Assembly: GCA_021014945.1 (NCBI GenBank)
Contig: MU266457.1
Location: 1 to 64,000 of the forward strand
Source of the DNA: Leucogyrophana mollusca
Taxonomy: Eukaryota > Basidiomycota > Agaricomycetes > Boletales
DNA length: 64,000 nt
Reading direction: 5' to 3'
A program made the position numbers and the translations under genes. Each line of letters begins with the position of its first letter. The first letter of the stretch is position 1. Below, in pieces: positions 1-10,799 of the stretch. The notes under the pieces are model-generated. The model saw only the letters and a list, made by a program, of their open reading frames with translations, did not search any database and had not been told where the DNA came from.

Positions 1-125
1 TAGAATTATTAACACCGGTTTTGAGTATGTTAATAACGGTTAATAACGTATCACGTGACACTGGTTATTAACAGTTATTATCTGCTAGTTAATAAAGCCC
101 TCGACGTCCACTAGGTTAATAACTG
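1..125. repeat. Cluster of GTTAWTAAC nonamers in direct and inverted order
   Basis: The nonamer GTTAATAAC or its reverse complement occurs complete at about 29-37, 39-47, 64-72 and 115-123. Partial copies lie at about 6-13, 75-81 and 88-95. This stretch is much more AT-rich than the rest of the window. It could be the end of a transposable element or a protein-binding array. No transposase is visible beside it, so the identity is open. Confidence 0.5.
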
Positions 126-843
126 GGCGAAAATTCGGCGGGTAATTATTCACCGTACCCTACCCATCATCGGCTTTGCAAGCCTGAGGTCGTGTCGTGA
201 GCCGTCGGGGTAATCCGTAAGATCTTAAGACCCAGATGGGCCAGATTCGGTACCAGTTCCCACGGCTCACCAGTTTGGTGTGGCTGTGCAGGCCGTCTGT
301 CCAACCGAGTCGTCGATTCGTTGTGATACTAATTTGTCGCCCAAAGTTACCAGGACATCGCGGTTTCCTTCCTTAGAGGCATCCAAGGCAATCCAGTGCT
401 ATGGGAATGCGCACGCCAACATCCAGCCTGACTCGCTTGCTTGGGATCTCTTGATTTCGTACGTTGACTCTTTGAGGCATATCCTCGCTGTTCTGGAACT
501 CCGTCCCTGCGACGGCCGCTGGTGTATCATCACAGCTATTTGTGTGTTTATAACCAACTTTCCGTTTTCGCACCAGCTCACTGCTTGCGATTTCCAGCCG
601 GCTGACACAGGCCTTGCTGTTTATGTTGACACGTGTAGGACATCCTCCCGTCCGATGGAGGGCCAGGATTTGGGTGCGGAATAATATGAAGGCACCCGGG
701 ATGAACCAGCCTGCGTTTAGGTTCATCGGCTGTTGGTACCGCCTCAACTCCAACGGAAACATCATATTGTCCTTTGAACGACATTATGGACCTGCCTCGT
801 CCTCATTTTCCCCGCCTATCTGATCGCGACCTTTGTAGCTTGA
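126..843. other. No supported gene
   Basis: Short open frames occur on both strands at about 280-820, but none shows a recognisable domain or a plausible exon structure. I see no RNA gene here. Confidence 0.4.
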
Positions 844-879
844 TTGCATTCAGCAACGAAACGGGCGAAACCTCGCGGT

Positions 880-985
880 CTGTCGCTCCCCTCTGGTCTA
901 AGAGAGCTGTTAGTCCTCGCTAACGTCATGGATATCGATCACAGTAAGCCGTGGCTCACATACACCGACTGGCACGAGAAATACG
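880..985 (+). pseudogene. Cytochrome P450, 5' fragment
   Basis: The translation contains a decayed proline-rich hinge and then MDIDHSKPWLTYTDWHEKYG. This matches the end of exon 1 of the intact P450 at 4515-6768, which reads LDIDPARPWLTYCDWSEKYG. The membrane anchor is missing upstream. The copy keeps a normal GT donor at 986, exactly where the intact gene has GC. No further P450 sequence follows until about 2740, so this is a remnant. It shows that a P450 once lay on the plus strand here and was broken up. Confidence 0.75.
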
Positions 986-1586
986 GTCAGTGGTGCTACC
1001 CATTCAATGGTGTCTGGCTTCTATCAAAGTCACGCACGCGATATCACATCCAAGGAGCTGGAATGTGCAATGAGGGACGCTTCTACCGTCTTAGTTGGCT
1101 CGTCTTTCTACACCAAAACCGTGTAATATATAATTTGTCCTCCCGCCCCTCACCAGCCCGAGTTCGGAACGGCAGGATATTAGGAAGTAAGCCAATCGAA
1201 ACCAAAAACGTTCTCGCCACAACCGCACGGCCGCATGTCCCCAGCACAAGATTGAAAAGACTGCCCTCCAAGGCACGGCGTAGAACGGAGCTATATCTCC
1301 GTGGCTGCCCATCGTGGCGGGATCTCGCTCTCTTCATGCAATATTGGATGCCCAGGCACTGTCAGTATCAGGGCAGGATCCGGGTGTCAATATTTGGCTT
1401 GAACAAGTACTCATCATTCATTCTGTCGCTGTCCGTTTCTCGGAAACTGGATGCATGCATATAGATTTTGCTGAACCACGCGTTATCAGACATCTACACA
1501 GTTGGCGCGGATACTTGTATGGAATGAGATGAGGCCAACGGTAGCATACAGGGCGTGCCCATGTGAAGTGAATGCTTGTGTGAAAT

Positions 1587-2047
1587 TTAAACATCATAGA
1601 AGGAACAAACGTTGAAGTATTTCGCTTTCGTGGCAGTCCCAGAAACATCCCAGTGTTTCGACCCCGTAGCATATCCTGGAATATTCCAAGTCAAACCACG
1701 CATTCAATCATTTGCACTATGCACTCACCAAGACTCTTCCCTTTACAATTGCTCGATGTGAACAAAGATACACCGAGCTTCGTCCTCACCGGCATCTTTG
1801 CAGGTGACCACGAAATCGACTCAATGCTGTGGGGGAAGTCTTTGAGGGGAACACAGCTGCAGATGATGGGCTCGTCTTGATAATTCGATCTGAAGCCGGT
1901 GAGCTCATGGTGCGACCCCCCGCAGTTCGGCTTAGAATAAACGTCGATCCGCCAATGTCCAGCGCCAGAGGGTGTATGTGTGGAGCACCCTGCGCTGGCG
2001 AGGCCACCAGCCGTAGCGAGTATTGCGAAGATAGCGAGTGAGCGCAT
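1587..2047 (-). CDS. Small secreted cysteine-containing protein, family 1 copy a (beta-gamma-crystallin-like)
   Basis: Two exons (2047-1729 and 1675-1587) give about 135 residues. I chose the ATG at 2047 because it begins a good signal peptide (MRSLAIFAILATAGGLASAG), with a mature start near GCSTHTPSGAGHW. Two Greek-key-like motifs of the form aromatic-x6-Gly are visible: Y-SKPNCG-G near the N-terminus and F-TSSNCK-G before the intron. Exon 2 ends in YFNVCSFYDV. The intron is phase 1 with a canonical donor and acceptor. Homologues lie at 3380-3883 and 61185-61674. It sits between the two pieces of a broken P450. The secreted location is inferred from the signal peptide; the function is unknown. 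The crystallin-like fold is my inference from motif spacing. Confidence 0.7.
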
Positions 2048-2739
2048 CTGATAAGCCTTGAAGTCAGTGACAGGCATTGAAACTATATCGATGAGAAACT
2101 CACCGAAAGATGAAATGGAAGTGTAAAACTTGCGATAATAGGCTAAACTCCCTCTATTTTATATGCACCGTGTCGGCAAAGGATGTTCCGCGCTCTCATC
2201 TAGGACATCGCGGTCAGCCTGCCACGGCTATGGAACCGAGTCCATTTTATAATCCATCACCATCACTGCACCTGTCGCATATAAGAGTGTATGGCAGGTA
2301 TAATAAGTTGTTCCAGATCCACCTAAGTCGCGGGTGGGGGCCGCCGTGTAAGGTGTTGGGGGTGTGTTGGGTTGTGGTCGCTGTGGTTAGCTGCTTGTGA
2401 CCATATCGATACGTTGGGTTCGCTCCTGGTCCTGGGCGACTTCCATGACACCCAAGCATGCCCGGGTGGCAGGTGCCCCGCGTTGCGTGGCCATACATAT
2501 CTCTGTGACATGACACCCAAGCAGTCTCGTGTCGCGTATCCTCTTGTGTCACGTAGAGGCGGCATATGCCATAGGGCAGCATGTACGCTGTCATCGCTGT
2601 CACAGAAGTGTCCATGACTGGAGGAATCCAGCCGTTCGGTGTGGCTGTGCAAAACCGACTGCGGCCCCTCGGGTATCAGTTGGAGTGGAGAGCATCAGTG
2701 TGCACCACGCGGCGTTCGATGATGCTCATTTCAGTCCAA

Positions 2740-3080
2740 CACCTGCCATCGGAGTTGAAGGTCTCACCAGGTCTCACCCAGCATCTCCCAGCATTCGGTT
2801 TACGAGCGACCCTGTCTTTGGCGTCGGGCGTAGAGTACGGTGAGTCAAGTTCCTAGTACCCATCCTCACTCGACGATTGGCCGTTGCGCTTGATACGCCT
2901 GGATTTTTTTCTCTCTTAAGAATCGATACGGGCTACTGTAACCATACTTGCTCCCTTACATTTTCAAAAGTTGCAGACGCAGATGGTAAGCACATGGAAG
3001 TAAAAGCGGAATTTACGATGGGCCCTGCTATGTGCTCAACTCTGTTCGCCCATCTTTCGGCCCCGACGGCCCCTTGAACG
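2740..3080 (+). pseudogene. Cytochrome P450, 3' fragment with mutated heme ligand
   Basis: The stretch before 2850 reads RFTSDPVFGVGRRV, the heme-binding loop of the P450 family (CTSDPVFGFGRRAC in the intact copy). The codon split by the next intron would be CGC in place of TGC, which turns the heme-ligand cysteine into arginine. A second piece at about 2970-3030 reads DADGKHMEVKAEFTMGP and matches VDADGKPVEVKAEFTMG of the intact gene. Exons in between are missing or out of frame. It lies convergent to the secreted protein gene at 3380-3883, and an inverted copy of this arrangement exists at 60.9-62.1 kb. Confidence 0.75.
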
Positions 3081-4140
3081 CCAATACCATCAGATATTAG
3101 GCGGCCGGTACCCACCCAGTGTTGCATCACGAAGAGATCTGCCGGGAGGGAATGAGAGGTTCGGGCGGGCTCACGTGGATAAGCAGCTACGGTGGTGGTA
3201 CAGTCATGCGTGATACTGCTGTCAGGATTCACTGCTACGTTCCTATGGCTGCTAGCTAACAATACAGATACATGGTTCGTCCTACACCAAGTCGTCTTCC
3301 TCCCAACGTGGCGGAACGATCGCACCGGTAGGCGACGACATGTCCCATCGATATATGCCATAGTGAACGCGTATAAAATCTAAATGAGGCTATCTACACA
3401 TGTTTGGAAGGCGTTCACCCGTCTCTGGTCCTTGTTGGCGTGCGTAACAGACCACGCCCCACCATAATGTGAACCTATGATCACTCCAAGATCAGCTCCA
3501 GCTCCTGATCAAACAGCGAGCCTCGGCACGCTGCATTAGCACTCACCAAGATGATCGCCCTTGCAATCCTTCTTCTCCCACAAAACCACACCGAGCCGAT
3601 CATCCCATGACATCTTCGCCGGCGAGAAAACAAATGACTGAACGAGGTCGCAGTCGAAATATCCGAGGTTATGACATGTGCACGTTGTCCCTGGGGCGCC
3701 GTGGGTGCGGTCTTCTTGGGTGCCGTGGAGAGGCCTGTGCTCTCCAGCGCAGTTCGGCTCGGAGAAGAAGTCCATCTGCCACTTCCCCGCGCCGGACGGG
3801 GTGTGGGTCTTGCATGTTGCGCCGACGAGCTCCAGGGTGGCTGCTGCTGCGATGATGATGGTGGCAAGAGATTCGAAGCGCATCTTGAGTACAGCTGGAT
3901 TATGGAGCTGTGACAAATCAACTGCGTGGGTTGAAATTATTATGGCATAGAGATGAACCTACTGCTAGCACGAATGGCGGACGACGGCGGGGTATCAGAT
4001 GCTAAAACCAACACTCTCTCGCACCCTCTCCATTTAATGGAGCAGTAACCTGCAGTAACCCACCTGGACAGCGATAGCTGTTCCTGACAAGACATCAGCG
4101 CTGTCTCCCGATTGAGCGGCTGTGTTTCGGGCCACTGTGC
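2806..4140. repeat. Left copy of a segmental inverted duplication
   Basis: This segment covers the P450 tail, the 400 bp after it, the secreted protein gene at 3380-3883 and its upstream region. It matches the reverse complement of about 60935-62110 by eye along almost its whole length, including non-coding sequence. One example is the stretch around 3190-3260, which pairs with 61790-61860. The copies have diverged, so the duplication is not recent. Confidence 0.75.
3380..3883 (-). CDS. Small secreted cysteine-containing protein, family 1 copy b (beta-gamma-crystallin-like)
   Basis: Exons 3883-3547 and 3495-3380 give 150 residues. The ATG at 3883 starts a signal peptide (MRFESLATIIIAAAATLELV, cleaved near GA/TCKTH). 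The first motif is F-SEPNCA-G and the second is W-EKKDCK-G, with LVQSFVF between them where crystallin-like domains carry their conserved serine. The roughly 51-bp intron is phase 1, at the same point as in the other copies. Exon 2 reads ADLGVIIG, then GGAWSV. The last residues differ from copy c (VNAFQTC against VNSIKIV), possibly through a small indel. The gene lies about 630 bp downstream of, and on the same strand as, the P450 at 4515-6768. Confidence 0.75.
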
Positions 4141-4514
4141 CGATACCACATTCACATCATGATCCTAGCCCCTCCAAGCCCTTGAAAGACGGCATGTAGC
4201 TTGATGTAGCCTGATGTAGCTCGTCGTCTTCGCTACACGCGTGGTCTCGTAGAGTTGTCGATACATCTCCTAACCCCAAGAGGCCGCGTCCTGGAATGGG
4301 GTTGGGTTCAAAGCTGATGCAGGGAAGGATAGGCCGCAAACTCAATAGATATTGGCATCAAGAAAGGCTGACGGGCGCACAGGCTGTGCAAACGAGGGCC
4401 CATGCCGTCCCCAGAAATCGCAAACCCTTATGGCACGTCTCGAGTGAGCGCAAACATGACAACCAGTTCACCAGCTCATAATTCATGCCTTTACCAGTGA
4501 TCCCGTCCCAGAGG

Positions 4515-6768
4515 CTAAGCAGACATCAAAGCCGCCCGAATCTCACTCTCTCTTTCGGCAGATACGCTCGTGATGCAACACCGGAATGGCGCCGGGCGCC
4601 TGCCACACAACAAATAAGCGTCATTGAATATCCCGGCACAAGATATCAAATTCACGCACGAGGCAGCACCCATTGTAAACTCTGCCTTCACTTCCACAGG
4701 TTTGCCGTCGGCGTCCACTAAGGGCGCAAAACGTACGGTAGACAACATCATTACGATAGCAGCCCACATCGACCCTTCAGCAAAAAATTTGCCAGGGCTA
4801 ATTGCAGTTCGGCAGTCAACCCAGTGTGAAATGCGGAGGGGGCGTAACTCACCATGCTCTGCGCCCGAACCCGAAGACGGGATCACTGGTGCATGAGACG
4901 TCGGGTGCAAGTTGTCCATTCGGCAACAGGTGGCGCTCAGGATTGAAGCGCGTAGCATCGGGATCAGAGGAAGGACGAGACATACCTCTGGTGTACGGTT
5001 AATGAGCGAGGCTACAATGAATCCAGTGCACCGAGACCGTCATTACCACACATTATGCACCATAACGGCACCTGAGAGGGCCTTGTTAGCCGGCGAACGC
5101 GAGACACAAACAACGGACAGACCTTTCGGGATGTGGTAGCCGTTATAAATGTCGCTCGTAGAAGTGGCGTGTGGTATCCCTTCGACTGTGCATTAGGACC
5201 CAGTGCAGACAACGTCATAGTTCGTACCTAGGGGCACCACTGGGTGCCATCTCAAGACTTCACGCAGAACGGCCTCAACGTATGGAAGCGATGCTCGATG
5301 CTCGAAGGCCGGGAGCTCATTGCTTCCCAAAACGGCGTGAATTTCCGCACGCGCTCGTTCTTGGACATCCGAGTGGAGTGTCATTGCGAGGACGAAAACC
5401 AGCAGCGAGGAGCTCGTCTGCGCTGTATTTATCTACGAGGAACGCACGGTCGGTAAATGCGTGAAGGGACGTACCGTGTCGACTCCGGCTGGGTAACCAC
5501 AGCGGGTGAGACAAGTTCGCAATGAATGAATAAAACCTACCCAAAAAGACGGCGGAGGCAGTGTTCCTCGTTGAACGCTCCACACCATCGTTGATGTCCT
5601 CGTCTTCATGGCTACGAAGGAAGTCGGAAACCATCGAACGAGTGGAAGAACCCGCCAAGGTAAGTTGAACTGCCTTCGTGTGCCACAAAGAGAGCGTGCA
5701 ATACCATTTGTTCCTTAGCGTATTCGAATGGCACATCTCTGGCCTCCGCAACGAGTCCCCGGCAGCAGGCGGCCTTGCGTTTGACGGCTAGCCCGGGGAG
5801 CCACGAGGGAAGACGCTGGACTAGAAACCAACGTCAAAGAGTTGTGTCCACACGGAGCCGAATGAGCGTACTTACACAAGGGGAATGTGTTAAACAGCAT
5901 CGCGCGCTCCGCCGGCAATTCTGTTGAAAGGGTCTCGGCGATCATCTTCGCACGAGCCACTAATGGGTCGTCCCAGGAGGAAGCATTGTAGCCATATGTT
6001 ACAGCCATCGTAAGAGTGGCTGCAAAACTACGGAACGGACTTATCAGTGCTACTCTCGATACACCATTGAGACCAATAACGAACGCAGCCAAATGACCGT
6101 CCACTTCGCCAGCTTCGCCCATTGACATGTCCAGCATGTTCAGTACCAGCCCGCGGGCCTGCCGCAAGTTCAGGTCCCGACAGTTGGCCGCTGCCTCTGC
6201 TCGCAGGGTCATGTGGAAGAGCTTGCGGTGGCGCTTCCACTCGTCAGTGTATCCCAACATTGGGGTGTAGCTGCTTATTCCGAAACTGGCGAAAGAGGGT
6301 CATAGCGTTATCAGATGGCGAAAAGCCGGCGAAGGAAGCTATGACACAGTAGTCTGACGTACAGATCGTACAATGCGGGGTTCATGCGGTCTGAATAGAT
6401 CGAGGAGCGTTGCTCGAAGAGCTCTTTCGCCACTTTCACGGGGTTGATGATGATGTAGTCTTGGCCGAGGATGGAGGAATACACGAGGTCGCCTGGGAAT
6501 AGATACATTCAGTAGTCGCGCCACGGTCTGACCCCACTTCATGACAAAATAGGGACTCGCCGTATTTTTCGCTCCAGTCGCAATATGTCAGCCATGGCCT
6601 AGCAGGATCGATGTCGAGCACGTTCCCGATGAAGGGCAGTCCCCTAGGGCCGGGAGGGAGGGGCAGCCCAGATGGGTTTTCCCGGGTACTCTGTGCGGCA
6701 CGACGCCAGACCACAAGTGAGGCAATCAGCAAGGCGGGGGGAACGAAAGCAAGGGGCAAGTCGATCAT
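4515..6768 (-). CDS. Cytochrome P450 monooxygenase, multi-exon, apparently complete
   Basis: This is a membrane-anchored heme monooxygenase, usually bound to the ER. The start at 6768 gives an anchor (MIDLPLAFVPPALLIASLVV) and a proline hinge (LPLPPGPRGLPFIGN). About eleven exons follow. Landmarks are LGYTDEWKRHRKLFHMTL (C-helix), the ExxR helix (AVLREVLRWHP), FNPERHLL (PERF), the heme loop FGFGRRAC split by an intron and followed by PGKFFAEG, and the tail VDADGKPVEVKAEFTMG. It resembles fungal enzymes often named O-methylsterigmatocystin oxidoreductase-like; that name says nothing firm about the substrate. The intron after exon 1 has a GC donor (6560-6559). One junction near 5040 works only with a weak donor, or else hides a 1-nt indel, so the gene could be slightly damaged. 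Broken relatives lie at 0.9, 2.8, 19, 42.9 and 62 kb. Confidence 0.85.
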
Positions 6769-6789
6769 AGCTGAATCCCCAAGGACAAG

Positions 6790-7650
6790 AAGCAGCGTGT
6801 GATGTGAAGTTTGAGCTAGGAGGACCGTGACGTCGTAGTTAGTTTATGCTTAGTCAAGTATGTATACTGCACTTCAGGCTCCATTCCCACATTCCAGGTG
6901 GCGCGGTAGAATGCAGCCCAACCAGGGAAAGGAAGACGTGGGCGTCTGCCCACCACATTTCAGGTTAGATATCAAAGGGAAAGAGCTCTAGAAAATATCA
7001 GTACGTCAGGGCCCCCAGCCCAATGCGTGAACGCAGACGCGGTAGGTAAGCGGATGGACCAGATCTAAGTAGAAATTAGAAAGTGCTGGTATTAATCCAG
7101 CAGGCATCGGTAGGTCCATTGGTTCGTGATATGTGATAGCATACTCACTCACGTATGACCATGCCTGTGTCTTGCGTAGGCGCTAGGGTAGAGAGCCTGT
7201 TAGCAAATGGAAAGGAGAGACGCCAATACTATTTAACCTTGACGTCCACGCAACGTGGAGGTTTCAGGCTTCGTGTTAGTTGGCACGGTGAGCAATTGGT
7301 CATCGGAGACTGAAGTCCTGTTGCTGATACGCCATGTCAGCACCCGACGCACGCAAACATGTTACGTCCGTCTCCCTCACCCATACTCTCCTCCAACCCT
7401 CCCACTTTCGCTAGCAATCCCACCTGCTGAATCTAACATGAAAACCCGCCTAGTTGAGTCAGGCATGCATCGAGCTCCACGCGGAGCGTGCCGTTGACGC
7501 GGGGTAGGTAAAGGGAGTCACCGGAGGTATAGGTGGGAATGGGAAGTGTCAAGTTAGAGTGGCGACACAGATTAAAAAGAGAGTAGGAAGAACAAGAAAA
7601 GCATGGAGGCCCAAGGGGATGACACTGCCACAAGAACCTTTGAATGACTT
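6790..7650. other. No supported gene
   Basis: This is the upstream region of the P450. Only short unconvincing frames are present. I see no repeat shared with the rest of the window. Confidence 0.4.
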
Positions 7651-7659
7651 TGCCTCGCG

Positions 7660-8098
7660 TCACTTGAAAGTACTATCAGCTGCGATGCGTCCCGAGTTTC
7701 CCTCCACCTCAGTTTCGCGGACATGAGTGGCGACGCCACCGACAGGATTGCGGTCCCGTGAACGAAACTCGTCTTTCGCTTCCCGGCGCTCTTGAATCAG
7801 CCTACAGCACCGAAGACAGTCAGCAGGTCGCCTTATTGCGAACATTGTATTGGAAAGACTGACCATCTGTTGCATCCTAACAGTGATCTGCCCCGAGGTG
7901 TTCATTAGTCGATCACGAGGGCACGAAGGGTGCATTTTGCCCACCTCGCTCTTGAATGCGAATGAGTTGGGTGGAACTTGCTGGGTAATCGCCTGGGACA
8001 AAAACGTCGTCAGCGGGCGGTTGGGTCGCCCACGGCCGGCGGGCAAGAGCATAAAGGGTGCCTACCACAATCTGGATGATGGCTATGCATGTGAACAT
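7660..8098 (-). CDS. Hypothetical small protein with an N-terminal hydrophobic segment
   Basis: A frame starting at 8098 (MFTCIAIIQIVVGTLYALAR) looks like a membrane anchor, followed by a polar stretch. A second open frame at 7660-7860 is rich in Arg and charged residues and might be a further exon. It lies just downstream of the membrane protein gene at 8322-10709 on the same strand. I do not recognise a family, and the exon link is a guess. Confidence 0.25.
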
Positions 8099-8321
8099 TT
8101 GATGTCATTGCGCACCTTACACTTACACCAAGAGGGCTGAGATACGCAGAGAAAGATAGAATTAATCTCAGCACAGAAATTCCCTGTTAATTCACCCCAG
8201 GCTGTCATGTTGTTGCTGTGAATCCACTCCGGCGAAAGGCTCTGAAAACAGGGCGCGTCGTGATTTTGATACTTGATCGAATGGTGTATGTTGGGCCCCA
8301 CATGGAAAGTTCACCTGATCC

Positions 8322-10709
8322 TCACTCTCCAAGAGCGACGAGCCCTTCACCCGCCTTTGATTCAGCGGGTTTGCTCACACCGATGTCGCCAAGACGAACA
8401 CCAAACATCCCAGCCGCCCGCAACTGATCTATGTCTGGTCGCTGAACTCGGCCAACTGCGTCGCACACCTCAGGCGACCGGCTTGCCAGCCATATTAACT
8501 CCAAGACACCGGTGCTCTTCAGTGCGCTTCCCTCGCGCAGAGCGCCGGGATGTATACCGGTCATCTGAAGAGCCAGCGCGAAGAGGACGATCGAGGCAGC
8601 GAAGGCGAAGGATAACTGGGGTGCTCATCACTTCACAGTGAGGTGCGTGGCTTTGAAATAACAACTTACTGGGATCCAGTTAATCTGCAAGTGACATGAT
8701 TAGAAACTCATACCAACCGCGCATTGGTACCCCCTACATTTAATCGCATCTGTAGCACGCGTTCCATGATCACCGCTGATCCAGTCGCACGGTCAAACCC
8801 ACCACCTGTCTTACCGAACAGTCCCGCTAGTGAAATACCATTAGCCTTCTTCCAATGAATATTCGATGGCGGACAAACCAGTCCACATCGACTTTGCCAG
8901 AACTGATGATATGGCATTCTCCATTCGATCCACCGAGAGTGTGAATGATGGGGTGGTATTGGACGACTTGGCTGGGTCATAGTCCGGCGTGGCTTGCGAG
9001 TTGTTCATCCCTACGAGCTTCATGAGGTTGCTGCAAACAGACAGCTTCAACATTCTTGATCGATTGACCGGGGCCAAACCTACAGCTCCATCATCGACAG
9101 GGTATAGCAGGACTTCGGATGAGTGGTCTCAGTACATACCCCACGGTGCCTCCCCAGCGACCGTGTGTACTCTTCGTTGAAGAACACATCCGGAACCTAA
9201 GCACAGACCTCACGAAAGTCAGTAAATTGCCCTGCCAGCACAAACCGAAGCTCGGGGCCCACCCAGCCGTAAATTCCTGGCACAAGCGAAGATGGAATAA
9301 AATGTGAGCCCGCCGGCTGCGTGGTCCACTGCCGCGGCGATGGCGATAACGATTCTTGCTGCACTGTATCTGAGGCCAATACAACATTGGTTTGAACATC
9401 AACCACTACGTGGGTTGGTACAAAAGTGACGTTGCAAGTCACTATGTATGCTTCTAACGGATCGAGCAAAATCGGCCCTGTGAGGTTGTGCTAAGCGCGA
9501 CAAAACAAGCGCCAAGTTCGAATACTTACGATGGACGCCAATGGTCGTATTTCTGTCTGGTTCGCAGGGCCAGTGTGTAAAGAGGACCGCGTCTTTGAGT
9601 ACTTCAGGGCTTGCATCGATAGCAGTGGTAACTACGAAAGCGATGGCGTTCTGGGTGGTGCAAGTTAGCGACTCTGTGATCCCCTCTGCGAAAGCGGATT
9701 TAGCACTCACCTCCATGTTCTCATAATGAGCGACGATCTGGTCCTTCCCTGTCTCGAAAAACCGGTGAGTGGCACGGCGGATTTGGACAGGTCTATACCA
9801 GCGCTCACATGGAATGAAGAGCCGTTCGAGGATGGTGCCATTGTTGGAGAGAAGGTGGACAACGTTTGTGTGGGCAATGTACTCCAGCCCCGTCGCCAAA
9901 GCACACCTCGTTTCCACTTTGATCGCATTAACGGTGGCATTTCCCGTTCCGGAATTAGGGGACAGCACGTCGTATACAGTGCTGTTAGAAAGCCCAACGG
10001 TCGTGATTCCAGCAAGCAGGTCCACAAAGGAAGCGACCGAAGTGATAGTAGTCCAATTTAGAGAGGTCATCGTTGCAGGACTTGTGTCATCCGGCCACCC
10101 GATAGTGGTTGGGACAGACGCGGAGATAGTGTTGTTAAAGTTCTGAAATTGAACAATCGAAGAGGAAGTAATGTGCAGAGTCGCGATGCCGAGGAGGTAT
10201 GCTGCCACTGAAACCACACGAAATGGTGACGCAGCAAGATCGAACTGATTCCACAAACCGATGAATGCAGAGCCCAAACCCGTCCAGGCTCCAGATAGGT
10301 CGTGTATACCAGTGACATTCTGCCACTGCGATAGGCTGCGCAAAAGCGAGACTCTCTGGGTTATGTATACAAGCAACGCTGTGTAAAGCTAAAATCCACG
10401 TCAGCGACCGCCAATTAGACAAAGTACGAGCAATGGACTCACAATGTAGAACGCTTCCAACGACACGCTCACGATGGTCGTCAGCATGTTCGTCTTCTGT
10501 GTGATGCGCACGACAACCTTGTGCTCTGCGTGGCGCACGGCAACTCCCACGAGACAGACGTGAAGAACGACGAGCACAGCGTGCAGAGTGTTGCAGGCAT
10601 ACCAGAGGAAGCTGCAGGACGATGACGAGTTGTCATTGTGAACTTGGGCGCTGCCCGAGCTATTTTTCACTGGCGGTTGGCGGCATAGAAGACGCGTATT
10701 CCAATACAT
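8322..10709 (-). CDS. Multi-pass membrane protein with a large N-glycosylated middle domain, function unknown
   Basis: The N-terminal part carries several membrane helices: around HAVLVVLHVCLVGVAV, then MLTTIVSVSLEAFYI, LYTALLVYITQRV and VVSVAAYLLGIATLHI. A long Ser/Thr/Asn-rich domain follows with many N-glycosylation sequons (NNT, NWT, NST, NAT, NGT, NTT). A C-terminal helix (FAFAASIVLFALALQM) and a short cytoplasmic tail end at the stop at 8322. At least five introns are visible, for example between SVSLEAFYI and LYTALLV. This layout, including the QRVSLLRSLSQ and HDLSGAWTGLGSA region, is common in agaricomycete proteins of unknown function. The start at 10709 is uncertain, because a shorter N-terminus inside exon 1 is possible. 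No frame break is evident. Confidence 0.7.
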
Positions 10710-10799
10710 GGGTGCGACTCCCGTCCAACGACGCTAGTTTTCCGGTTGGCAGTAAGCTGGATGGCAAGAGAGAGATAGTCACTAGTTCAAGAACGCCAC

